Source: Luteibacter sp. (GTDB taxonomy: Bacteria; Pseudomonadota; Gammaproteobacteria; Xanthomonadales; Rhodanobacteraceae). From it: a DNA stretch of 64,000 bases. The DNA lies in NCBI RefSeq assembly GCF_009912395.1, contig NZ_WNDO01000026.1, forward strand, positions 20,108 through 84,107, read 5' to 3'. Shown one piece after another: positions 53,488-61,230 of the stretch. The notes under the pieces were generated by a model, which made no database searches, was not told where the DNA came from, and saw nothing but the letters and a program-made list of their open reading frames with translations. Numbering within the stretch: the stretch's first letter is position 1; the number at the start of each line of letters is the position of its first letter. Position numbers and translations under genes: made by a program.

Positions 53488-55833
53488 TTGTTCAAGCAGA
53501 CCGTTCTGGCCGCCGCGCTCGGCATGGCCTTCGCTTCCGCCGCCTACGCCGCGGACACCGACACCGCCGCTCCGGCCGACACCACCACGGCGGTGCGTCG
53601 TGACAAGGCCCAGGACCTCGATACCGTCTCGGTGATCGGCTCCGGCGAAACCCGCCAGGTGCAGCGCCTGCGCGCCGCCGACCAGAAGGCGCTGCCGCCG
53701 GGCACGAGCCTGCAGAAGGTGCTCAACGTGCTGCCGGGTGTGAACGCACAGTCGGTGGACGCCCTCGGTGCCAACGAACAGTCGATGACGCTCAGCCTGC
53801 GTGGCTTCAGCGGCACGCGCCTGGGCTACACGCTGGACGGCATGCCGCTCGGCGACAGCGCGTACAACAACTACAACGGCCTTTCGATCAACCGCGCGCT
53901 GATCTCCGAGAACTTCGGAGGTGCCGAACTTTCCGAAGGCATCGGCAACCTCGGCACGCCGTCCACCAGCAACCTGGGCGGTACCATCGCCTATACCTCG
54001 AACGATCCGCTGATGAAGATGGGCGGTCGCGTCACGCAGACCGTCGGCAGCGACCAGAACCGTCGCACCTACGCGCGCTTCGACACGGGCGAGTACAACG
54101 GCTTCTCGATGTACCTCTCCGGCGCGCGCACCACGTCGGACCTGTGGAACGACCAGACCGCCTACAACAAGTCGACCACCAAGCAGTTCAACGGCAAGGC
54201 CGTGTGGGATTTCGACTGGGCGCGCCTGACCGCGTTCGCCGATACCTCGCGCACGTCGCAGGCCGACTACTTCTACCTGTCCAAGAGCGAGATGGCCCGT
54301 GGCCTCGGCTGGGACTGGGGTGGCTACGCGCCGAACTGGAACAAGGCGGTGGCCAAGGCGTACTGCAACAGCGGCACGCTCAATGCCAAGCTCTGCGATC
54401 GCAGCGGCGCGGATACCGATGCGGACGGCGCCTTCACCGCCGGCCAGATCCTGCGCGATGACGATGTCTACTACCTCGCCGGCGATTTTTTCCCGAGCGA
54501 TTCGGTGAACATCCACGCCCAGGTCTATCACCACGAGGATGCGGGCGAGGGCCATAACTGGAACAGCGGCACGTACTCGTTCCCGGGTACCGCGCGACAG
54601 CTGCCGATCATCTTCCGCAACACGCTGTACACGATCAACCGCACGGGTGCCGTGCTGTCGGCCGGCTGGGACATCGCCAACCATCACATCGAAGGCGGCG
54701 TCTGGTACGAGCACAACATCTCGACCGCCTCGCGCTACAGCAGCTACGTGATCGGCCCGCGCGACCTCAGCGCGCCGATCGACACGCAGCCGGACCTCGG
54801 TGTGTTTGACCAGCGCACCGTGTGGAACACGCGCCAGGCCTTCCTGCAGGACACCATGCGTTTCCTCGACGACAGCCTGACCGTCGACGTGGGCGTGAAG
54901 AGCCCGCACATCACCTCCGAAGCACAGGCGCTTCCGGGTGTGGCCAAGAAGCCTATCGTGCCCACGTCGAACAACCAGTTCGCTAGCGGCAAGCTCAGTG
55001 CCAGCAAGGCTCTGCTGCCGCAGTTCGGCGTGCGCTACAAGCTCGCCGAAGGCCAGGAAGTGTTCGCCAGCTTCGCCAAGAACATCGCGATGTTCCAGGG
55101 CGGCTTCAAGCTTGGTCCGCAGGCCGTCAGCCAGGCCATCTGGGATAGCCAGGCCTCGCTCAAGCCCGAGAAGTCGCGCAGCCTGGAGGCCGGTTATCGC
55201 ATCGAGGCCGGCCAGATCGCCGCGTCGGTCGCCGCATACAACGTGCGCTTCGACAACCGCCTGCTCCAGTACAACCCCTGCGACTCGCGTCAGCCGGTGG
55301 GCCCGACCTGCGGCAACCGTTTCTACAACGTCGGTGGAGTGAACAGCCGCGGCGTGGAACTGACCTTCGTCTGGACGCCGATCGAAAGCCTGCGCTGGTT
55401 CAACTCGGTCTCGTACAACCGCTCGACCTACGCCAGCGACTACACGCAGGCCGGTGTCGTGCAGCACACCCGCGGCAAGATCCAGACCGACACACCGACC
55501 AAGCTCTTCGCGACGCAGATCGACTGGAACCAGGGCCCGTGGTTCGCGTCGCTGCGCGGGAAGTTCACCGGCAAGCGTTACTACACCTACACCAACGACC
55601 AGGGCTTCGGCGGTTTCACCACGTGGGATCTGTCGGGCGGTTACGACTTCGGTCCGGTGTCGGTCGCCAAGGATGTCCGCCTCTCGGTCAACGTCACCAA
55701 CCTCGGCGACAAGCGCTACGCCAGCAACCTCGACTCCAGCGCCTTCGGGCCGAGCGATCCGAACGGCACCGCCTACGTGTTCCATGCGTCGGCGCCGCGC
55801 CAGGTCTTCGCCAACCTGGATGTCCGTTTCTGA
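53488..55833 (+). CDS. TonB-dependent receptor
   Basis: 781 residues from a TTG at 53488 preceded by AAGGAC; no ATG is available that keeps the signal peptide (LAAALGMAFASAAYA). After a short extension comes DLDTVSVIGSGE (TonB box-like), then the plug (TSLQKVLNVLPGVNAQS, LRGFSGTRLGYTLDGMPLGD) and barrel ending FANLDVRF. It differs from the siderophore type at 1229. It overlaps the phytase-like esterase gene by 1 nt (TGATG), suggesting uptake of the product or substrate of that enzyme. Confidence 0.92.
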   Translation: MFKQTVLAAALGMAFASAAYAADTDTAAPADTTTAVRRDKAQDLDTVSVIGSGETRQVQRLRAADQKALPPGTSLQKVLNVLPGVNAQSVDALGANEQSMTLSLRGFSGTRLGYTLDGMPLGDSAYNNYNGLSINRALISENFGGAELSEGIGNLGTPSTSNLGGTIAYTSNDPLMKMGGRVTQTVGSDQNRRTYARFDTGEYNGFSMYLSGARTTSDLWNDQTAYNKSTTKQFNGKAVWDFDWARLTAFADTSRTSQADYFYLSKSEMARGLGWDWGGYAPNWNKAVAKAYCNSGTLNAKLCDRSGADTDADGAFTAGQILRDDDVYYLAGDFFPSDSVNIHAQVYHHEDAGEGHNWNSGTYSFPGTARQLPIIFRNTLYTINRTGAVLSAGWDIANHHIEGGVWYEHNISTASRYSSYVIGPRDLSAPIDTQPDLGVFDQRTVWNTRQAFLQDTMRFLDDSLTVDVGVKSPHITSEAQALPGVAKKPIVPTSNNQFASGKLSASKALLPQFGVRYKLAEGQEVFASFAKNIAMFQGGFKLGPQAVSQAIWDSQASLKPEKSRSLEAGYRIEAGQIAASVAAYNVRFDNRLLQYNPCDSRQPVGPTCGNRFYNVGGVNSRGVELTFVWTPIESLRWFNSVSYNRSTYASDYTQAGVVQHTRGKIQTDTPTKLFATQIDWNQGPWFASLRGKFTGKRYYTYTNDQGFGGFTTWDLSGGYDFGPVSVAKDVRLSVNVTNLGDKRYASNLDSSAFGPSDPNGTAYVFHASAPRQVFANLDVRF

Positions 55834-57404
55834 TGCGCGCACTCTTCGCGGGACTGATCGCCATGGGCCTCGCGGGAGGCGCCGCGGCGCAGTCCCTCGA
55901 GGTGCGCAAACCGGACATCGCCACCTCGCCGCTGCCGCGCAGCGTCGAGGACGGCGGTGTCACCTACGTGGACCATGGCCTGGTCGCCGCCGGCTCGTTG
56001 CCGGCGGGCACGGTGGATTTCCTCGGCGATACGCTGGGTTCGTTCTCGTCGCTGTCGATCGAGCCGGGCACGTGGAAGCGTGACGGCGACACCTATACCG
56101 GTGTGCTGTGGACCTTGCCCGATCGCGGCCGCAACGATCCGGAGCACAACGAGTTCTACGATTACCGCGGGCGTTTGCATCGTTTCCGTTTCACGATGAC
56201 GCTTTCGTCCTGCGGGGCTGAAACCTGCGCGCGACCGGGCGTCTCGGCAGCCGGGGATCGCGCGCAAGACGCGCTCCTACAACGGGGTACGGTGAGTCTC
56301 GTTCCGGACGGCGGTCGTGAATTGAAGGATTTCGACGGCAAGCCGTTTACCGGTGCCGAGCCCGCACAGGGCGTGCGTACGGAGCGGGGCATCGTCCTTC
56401 CGTCTCCGGCCAAGGGCATCGGTGCGGGCCACGTTTCGCTCGACGCCGAATCGCTCCAGTTCACGCATGACGGCGGTTTCTACATCGGCGACGAGTACGC
56501 GGCCAATGTCTATCGCTTCGATGCGAAGGGGCGCCTGACGGGTATCGTCGTGCCGCCGAAGGCGGTGCGTCCGCTCGACAAGGCTGGCAAGCCGGATTTC
56601 ACGTCCCTGCGTCCGCCGGCCACCGGCCGCCGAAACAATCAGGGCGTGGAAGGCATGGCGCTATCGCCGGACGGCAAGCGCCTGTTCGTCGTGTTGCAAA
56701 GCGCGCTCGTGCAGGACAGCGCACCGGGTGACGCCTCGGGTCGCACGCTTACTCGTGTGCTGGTCTACGACGTGTCGAAGAACGCCACGCCGGCGAAACC
56801 GGTAGGCCACTATGTGGTTCGCCTGCCTGCATACGACGGTAAGGGTGCCAACGGCAAACCCGATCGCACGGCGGCACAGAGCGAAGTGCGCGTGCTCGAC
56901 GACCATCGCTTCCTCATGCTGGCGCGCGACGGCAACGGCTGGGGTGCCGACGGCGGCAAGCCGATCGTGTTCAAGCAGGTGCTGCTCGTGGATACCGATG
57001 GCGCCACCAACCTCGCCGGGACCCGCTACGAAAATGAGACCGTGCCGGTTATCGACGGGGAAGGGAAGCTGCGTGGCGATATCCACGAGGCAACCTCCAA
57101 GCCTTTTGTGAACCTGCTCGATCCCGACGACCTCAAGCGCTTCGGCCTCGGCCTGGAGGCCGGCAAGGATGGCCTCGCGCAGATGTCCGAGAAGTGGGAA
57201 GCCATGGACCTTCTGCCGGCGCTCGACGCCGCGCATCCGGACGACTGGTTCCTGCTGGTCGACAACGACAACGATTTCATCGCCAAGCACTGTGTCATGG
57301 ATGGCCAGCGCTGCGACTCGCCCATCGACAACGACAGCCGCGTCCTCGTCTACCGGCTGACGTTGCCCGGCCGCCCGGCCGCCAACGCTTCCCAACCACG
57401 CTGA
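55833..57404 (+). CDS. Secreted esterase-like phytase-family protein
   Basis: 523 residues with signal peptide (MRALFAGLIAMGLAGGAAA). The esterase-like phytase domain (PF13449 type) is shown by WTLPDRGRNDPEHNEFYDYR, SLQFTHDGGFYIGDEYAANVYRF (given as FTHDGGFYIGDEYAANVYRF), NQGVEGMALSPDGKRLFVVLQ and DLLPALDAAHPDDWFLLVDNDNDF (key DNDNDF). It is a beta-propeller that may cleave phosphoesters. A REP-like sequence is embedded in frame at 56257-56280. It is co-transcribed with the TonB receptor and the secreted gene at 57416, presumably for organophosphate use. Confidence 0.88.
   Translation: MRALFAGLIAMGLAGGAAAQSLEVRKPDIATSPLPRSVEDGGVTYVDHGLVAAGSLPAGTVDFLGDTLGSFSSLSIEPGTWKRDGDTYTGVLWTLPDRGRNDPEHNEFYDYRGRLHRFRFTMTLSSCGAETCARPGVSAAGDRAQDALLQRGTVSLVPDGGRELKDFDGKPFTGAEPAQGVRTERGIVLPSPAKGIGAGHVSLDAESLQFTHDGGFYIGDEYAANVYRFDAKGRLTGIVVPPKAVRPLDKAGKPDFTSLRPPATGRRNNQGVEGMALSPDGKRLFVVLQSALVQDSAPGDASGRTLTRVLVYDVSKNATPAKPVGHYVVRLPAYDGKGANGKPDRTAAQSEVRVLDDHRFLMLARDGNGWGADGGKPIVFKQVLLVDTDGATNLAGTRYENETVPVIDGEGKLRGDIHEATSKPFVNLLDPDDLKRFGLGLEAGKDGLAQMSEKWEAMDLLPALDAAHPDDWFLLVDNDNDFIAKHCVMDGQRCDSPIDNDSRVLVYRLTLPGRPAANASQPR
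56257..56280. repeat. REP-like element embedded in a coding region
   Basis: 24 nt reading ATCGCGCGCAAGACGCGCTC plus CTAC, matching the intergenic palindrome arm at 29064 and 58299 with one extra base; 24 nt keeps the reading frame. It encodes DRAQDALL within a loop of the phytase-like protein. Confidence 0.75.
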
Positions 57405-57415
57405 AGGTTTCGAGC

Positions 57416-58291
57416 ATGATGAAACGTACGGTTCTTTCGCTCCTGTCGGCGAGCCTGCTGTTCGGCTCCGTCGCTGCCCAGGCCAATTCGCCGGCCTATG
57501 TCGACAGCAAGGAATACAAGGCGCTGGTCGATCCTTCGCGCTTCGCCAGCAACCCGTCGTCGGCCGCGGCGAACCTGCTGCAGGATCTCTCGGTGCGTTT
57601 GTCGAACCTCGGTTTCGACAAGACGATCAGCGGCGGCTTCAGCGCTGGCGACCGCGACACGCTGGCCTACTACGACACCGCCGGCAGCTGCTCGCTGATG
57701 GATCGCGGCTACTCGGTGCGTACCCGTGCGGGCGCGCATTCGGACATCCAGTTCAAGTTCCGCCATGTGGATGAGGAGCTGTCGTACTGGACCGACGTCA
57801 CCGGCGCCGGCAAGAAGGCCAAGACCAAGTTCGAAACCGACGTGACGCCGGGCAACCTCGTCCTGTCGCATTCGACCAAGCAGAACTACTCGACCACGCC
57901 GGCCAAGGTGTCCGAGCTGATCACGCAGTTCCCGGGCGCATCGACGCTGTCGGACATCTCGTCGGCCTCGCTGTCGAAGGTGGCTGGCGTGTCCATCACG
58001 CAGCAGGAATACGATGGCCCGACGTCCGACATCGGTCAGTCCGTGGCTGCGTTCACGCTGACGCTGTGGTACGTCGACGGCGCCGCGACGCCAGCGCTGG
58101 CCGAGCTGTCGTTCCGCGTGGAAGCCGACGCCGACAAGTACTTCACCACGCCGGTGCTGACCCGTTCGCAGACGCTGAACAAGACCATCGGCTCGATCGG
58201 CAACGGCTGGAACATCGCCAACGACGGCGGCAAGACGAGCTGGCTGTACGCCTACCACTCGTCCAGCTACCCGAACGGTTTCTGCCACTGA
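57416..58291 (+). CDS. Secreted CYTH-like protein of unknown function
   Basis: 291 residues from the ATG at 57416. Signal peptide (LSLLSASLLFGSVAAQA). The middle reads RGYSVRTRAGAHSDIQFKFR, with alternating basic and hydrophobic residues as in CYTH/triphosphate tunnel enzymes (R-x-R, x-x-K-x-R patterns). The match is weak. No enzyme function is assigned. It follows the phytase-like gene by 11 nt, in the same operon, and precedes a large REP palindrome. Confidence 0.7.
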   Translation: MMKRTVLSLLSASLLFGSVAAQANSPAYVDSKEYKALVDPSRFASNPSSAAANLLQDLSVRLSNLGFDKTISGGFSAGDRDTLAYYDTAGSCSLMDRGYSVRTRAGAHSDIQFKFRHVDEELSYWTDVTGAGKKAKTKFETDVTPGNLVLSHSTKQNYSTTPAKVSELITQFPGASTLSDISSASLSKVAGVSITQQEYDGPTSDIGQSVAAFTLTLWYVDGAATPALAELSFRVEADADKYFTTPVLTRSQTLNKTIGSIGNGWNIANDGGKTSWLYAYHSSSYPNGFCH

Positions 58292-58298
58292 TAAAAGC

Positions 58299-58345
58299 AT
58301 CGCGCGCAAGCGCGCTCCTACTGTAGGAGCGCGCTTGCGCGCGAT
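58299..58345. repeat. Perfect REP-like inverted repeat
   Basis: 22-nt arms (58299-58320 and 58324-58345) pair perfectly around CTG; the core is GCGCGCTTGCGCGC. Same family as 29021-29086. It lies just after the 57416 gene and may act as its terminator. Confidence 0.9.
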
Positions 58346-58376
58346 AAGCCAACAACGCGGTGACGCGGAAACCTGG

Positions 58377-58667
58377 CTACCCCTGCGGCGCCGCCTCATG
58401 GCAGCTCGTGCCGTTGCAATGGATTTCGATGGGCGCACCACCGGAAGGGCAGCTGGCGTAGAAATGCGCGTCGTCACCATCGATGCTGCGTACGCGTAGC
58501 AGGCGTTCGCAGTGGTGCAGCGAGGAAAGATCCTGCGCGGCGACGAACATGGGCTTGCCGACTCGCGCATCGTGCGCGGCGATGTCGTCGCTGGGAGGCG
58601 GTGCGTCCTGTGCCGTGGCGGCACCGGCCAGGATGGCCACTGCGACGGCGAAAAGCGTTTTGTGCAT
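58377..58667 (-). CDS. Small secreted protein of unknown function
   Basis: 96 residues from the ATG at 58667 (AGGGGAT upstream). Signal peptide (LFAVAVAILAGAATA). The mature part has four cysteines (HHCERL, ASCPSG, IHCNGTSC), consistent with two disulfides. Not recognised. Confidence 0.72.
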   Translation of the reverse strand: MHKTLFAVAVAILAGAATAQDAPPPSDDIAAHDARVGKPMFVAAQDLSSLHHCERLLRVRSIDGDDAHFYASCPSGGAPIEIHCNGTSCHEAAPQG

Positions 58668-58685
58668 GTAGATCCCCTGTAAAGA

Positions 58686-58712
58686 CCGACGCCGCCCAGC
58701 GGGCGGCGTCGG
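58686..58712 (-). terminator. Hairpin after ilvE
   Basis: CCGACGCCGCCC (58686-58697) and GGGCGGCGTCGG (58701-58712) pair perfectly with loop AGC, 42 nt after the ilvE stop on the minus strand; a short TCTTT follows. Confidence 0.7.
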
Positions 58713-58754
58713 CAGGCGCATGCTAGCGCGTCCGTGCGTGCCGGAGGAGGGGGC

Positions 58755-59672
58755 TCAGAGCGGTTCCAGCCAACCCCAGCGGTCGGCCGTCTTGCCGTTG
58801 AACAGACCGAAGAACAGTTCCTGCAGGCGACGGGTGATCGGGCCGGCCTTGCCGCTGCCGACCTTCTTGCCGTCGACCGAACGGATCGGCGTGACCTCGG
58901 CGGCGGTGCCGCACATCAGGATCTCGTCGGCGAGGTACAGGTACTCGCGCGGCAGGTCGCGCTCGACCACTTCGTAGCCTTCCTCGCGGGCGAGGGTCAT
59001 CAGCGTGTGGCGCGTGATGCCGGTGAGGATCGAGGCGCTGGCCGGTGTCGTGTGCAGCGCACCGTCGAAGACCAGGAAGAGGTTCTCGCCGGCACCTTCG
59101 CTCAGCAGGCCGGTGGAGGCCAGCGCGATGCCTTCGCCGAAGCCGAGGCGGCGCGCTTCACGGGCGATAAGCTGGCCCGAGAGGTAGTTGCCGCCGGCCT
59201 TGGCGCCGGCCGGGATGGTGTTCGGGGCAAAGCGCTGCCAGCTCGACACGCAGGCATCGATGCCGTTCTCAAGCGCCTCGGGTCCGAGGTACGGGCCCAT
59301 GTGCCACGTGGCCACGGCCACGTCGGTGGGGCATTCGGCCGAGAGGCCGAAGCCGCCGAGGCCGCGGAAGGCGACCGGACGCAGGTAGGCCGTCTTCAGG
59401 TCATTCTTCTTCACCACCTGGCGGCAGGCTTCGGCCAGTTCGTCCATCGAGTAGGGAATCTCGATGTCGTAGATCTTGGCCGAGAGGTACAGACGCTTGA
59501 GATGGTCGGTGAGGCGGAAGATCGCCGCGCCGTCAGGCGTTTCATAGCTGCGGATGCCTTCGAACACGGAGGAACCGTAGTGAAGGGCGTGCGACATGAC
59601 ATGGACGGTGGCATCGCGCCAGGGCTTGATCTGCCCGTTCTGCCAGATCCATTCGGGGTAGTTCTGCGACAT
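58755..59672 (-). CDS. ilvE: Branched-chain amino-acid aminotransferase
   Basis: 305 residues from the ATG at 59672 (CGGAGC upstream). The fold-type IV aminotransferase pattern is clear: HALHYGSSVFEGIRSYE, AFRGLGGFGL, the PLP lysine region AGAKAGGNYLSGQLIAREAR (Lys in AKAGGNY), and SEGAGENLFLVFDG. It catalyses the last step of Val, Leu and Ile synthesis. A longer frame upstream is spurious. Terminator-like hairpin follows. Confidence 0.97.
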   Translation of the reverse strand: MSQNYPEWIWQNGQIKPWRDATVHVMSHALHYGSSVFEGIRSYETPDGAAIFRLTDHLKRLYLSAKIYDIEIPYSMDELAEACRQVVKKNDLKTAYLRPVAFRGLGGFGLSAECPTDVAVATWHMGPYLGPEALENGIDACVSSWQRFAPNTIPAGAKAGGNYLSGQLIAREARRLGFGEGIALASTGLLSEGAGENLFLVFDGALHTTPASASILTGITRHTLMTLAREEGYEVVERDLPREYLYLADEILMCGTAAEVTPIRSVDGKKVGSGKAGPITRRLQELFFGLFNGKTADRWGWLEPL

Positions 59673-59769
59673 GTGTTCGCTCCGTAGGGGACCGCTCATG
59701 ATAACGGCTGCCGCCCGGCGGCACATGGCGCGACGCGTCAGTGCGTGGCCGGATGGTGGCGCGGGGCGG

Positions 59770-60267
59770 TCAGGCCGGGGGCCGCAACCACAGGCAGCCG
59801 GAGTCGCGGGCCACGCCGAAGCGGATGTGCCGGCTGGACGCATCGCCGCCCGGACCGCCGGTGACGACGTCCAGACCGCCCGCTTCGTCGCCCCGGATCG
59901 AGAGCACCGGCTGGCGGACCACGCCGTCGAGCTGGCGCAGGCGCTCCACGGCCCCGGCGCTGCCGTAGCCATTCCAGAGCACCAGGGCGCCCACGCGGTT
60001 GGGGTCGTGGCTGGCGAAGGCCCGCGCGAGGCCTTCGCGCAACTCGCCAAGGTCCTTGGCGCAAAGCATTTCGGCGGTGGGGGTGCCGTCGATGCCGATG
60101 GGCGCGGCGCTGCTGGCCGGTGGAGGCGCCAGCGACGTGGCGCCGACGGCCGTGCAGGGCTGGTCGCTGTAGACGGGGCTGCCGTCCTTGCCGAGGCAGC
60201 GGTGGATCACGTTCTGGGCGGCGCCCGTCAGGGGCAGCAGCAGGAGCAGGAAGATGGCACGTTTCAA
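59770..60267 (-). CDS. DUF4124-domain secreted protein
   Basis: 165 residues, GGAG ribosome site. Signal peptide (AIFLLLLLPLTGAAQ) then the DUF4124 segment VIHRCLGKDGSPVYSDQPC with its typical cysteines. The C-terminal half (EMLCAKDLGELREGLARAFA, SGCLWLRP) is a conserved region of unknown role. DUF4124 proteins are common periplasmic proteins of Xanthomonadales. Located between metF and ilvE on the same strand. Confidence 0.88.
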   Translation of the reverse strand: MKRAIFLLLLLPLTGAAQNVIHRCLGKDGSPVYSDQPCTAVGATSLAPPPASSAAPIGIDGTPTAEMLCAKDLGELREGLARAFASHDPNRVGALVLWNGYGSAGAVERLRQLDGVVRQPVLSIRGDEAGGLDVVTGGPGGDASSRHIRFGVARDSGCLWLRPPA

Positions 60268-60311
60268 TCGATGGCACGGGTGGTGGCGCGAGCAGCCATC
60301 ATCCCGTGCGC

Positions 60312-60336
60312 CGCGCCGTCATGGGGTGACGGCGCG
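60312..60336 (-). terminator. Hairpin after metF
   Basis: CGCGCCGTCA (60312-60321) and TGACGGCGCG (60327-60336) with loop TGGGG, 11 nt after the metF stop on the minus strand. Confidence 0.65.
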
Positions 60337-60346
60337 CACGTTTGCG

Positions 60347-61171
60347 TCAGGACAGGCGCTCCAGCACGGCTTCCGTGGTCCGCGCGCGGTTGATCGTATA
60401 GAAGTGGATGCCGGGGGCGCCGCCGTCCAGCAGGCGCTGGCACAGCTCGGCCACCACGTCGGCGCCCAGTTCGCGGATGGCCTGGGTGTCGTCGCCATGG
60501 GCCTGCATGCGCTTGACGATCCAGCGGGGAATCTCGGCGCCGCACTGCTCGGAGAATCGGCGCAACTGGCTGAAATTGGCGATGGGCATCACACCGGGCA
60601 CCACGGGGATAGTCACGCCGAGCTTGGTCACGTCGTCCACGAAGCGGAAATAGGCATCCGGGTTGTAGAAATATTGGGTGATTGCGCCATCCGCACCGGC
60701 GTCGCACTTGGCCTTGAAGTGCTGGAGATCGACCAGGGCGTTCTCCGCCTGCGGGTGGATTTCCGGATAGGCGGCCACCTCGATGTGGAAGTGGTTGCCG
60801 TAGTGCTCGCGGATAAAGGCGACCAGCTCGGCCGCGTAGCGGAAGTGGCCGGGCGAGGCCATGCCCGAGGGCAGGTCGCCGCGCAGCGCCACGATGCGCC
60901 GACAGCCGCTTTCCTTGTACTCGTCGAGCAGGGCGCTGATCTCGGCGCGGGTGCCGCCCATGCAGGACAGGTGCGGGGCGACCGACAGGCCGTGGACGGA
61001 GCGGATGCTCTTCACCGTCTCGTTGGTGTAGCTGAGCGTGGAGCCGCCCGCGCCGAAGGTGACCGAGACGTAGTCGGGCGAGTGCCTTTTCAGCTTCCGC
61101 ACGGTCTTGTCGAGCTGGTCGCGCTGCTCGTCGGTCTTGGGCGGGAAGAATTCGAAGCTGATGGCGGGCAT
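60347..61171 (-). CDS. metF: Methylenetetrahydrofolate reductase
   Basis: 274 residues, GAGGTAG ribosome site before the ATG. ISFEFFPPKTDEQRDQLDKT at the N-terminus, FGAGGSTLSYT, ALRGDLPSG and FKAKCDAGADGAITQYFYN are characteristic of FAD-dependent MetF. It reduces methylene-THF to methyl-THF for methionine synthesis. The AT-rich 60-nt upstream region (ATATATCCTTC, GATGAAAAGATG) is a likely promoter or MetR-type control site, though no operator is assigned. Confidence 0.97.
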   Translation of the reverse strand: MPAISFEFFPPKTDEQRDQLDKTVRKLKRHSPDYVSVTFGAGGSTLSYTNETVKSIRSVHGLSVAPHLSCMGGTRAEISALLDEYKESGCRRIVALRGDLPSGMASPGHFRYAAELVAFIREHYGNHFHIEVAAYPEIHPQAENALVDLQHFKAKCDAGADGAITQYFYNPDAYFRFVDDVTKLGVTIPVVPGVMPIANFSQLRRFSEQCGAEIPRWIVKRMQAHGDDTQAIRELGADVVAELCQRLLDGGAPGIHFYTINRARTTEAVLERLS

Positions 61172-61230
61172 GGGGCTACCTCGGTCGGTTCGCCGCAGTA
61201 TATATCCTTCAATCGAGATGAAAAGATGTA

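Noticed and set aside
53440..55842. 800-residue open frame antisense to the second TonB receptor
   Set aside because: A shadow of a GC-rich gene; low-complexity translation and no ribosome site.
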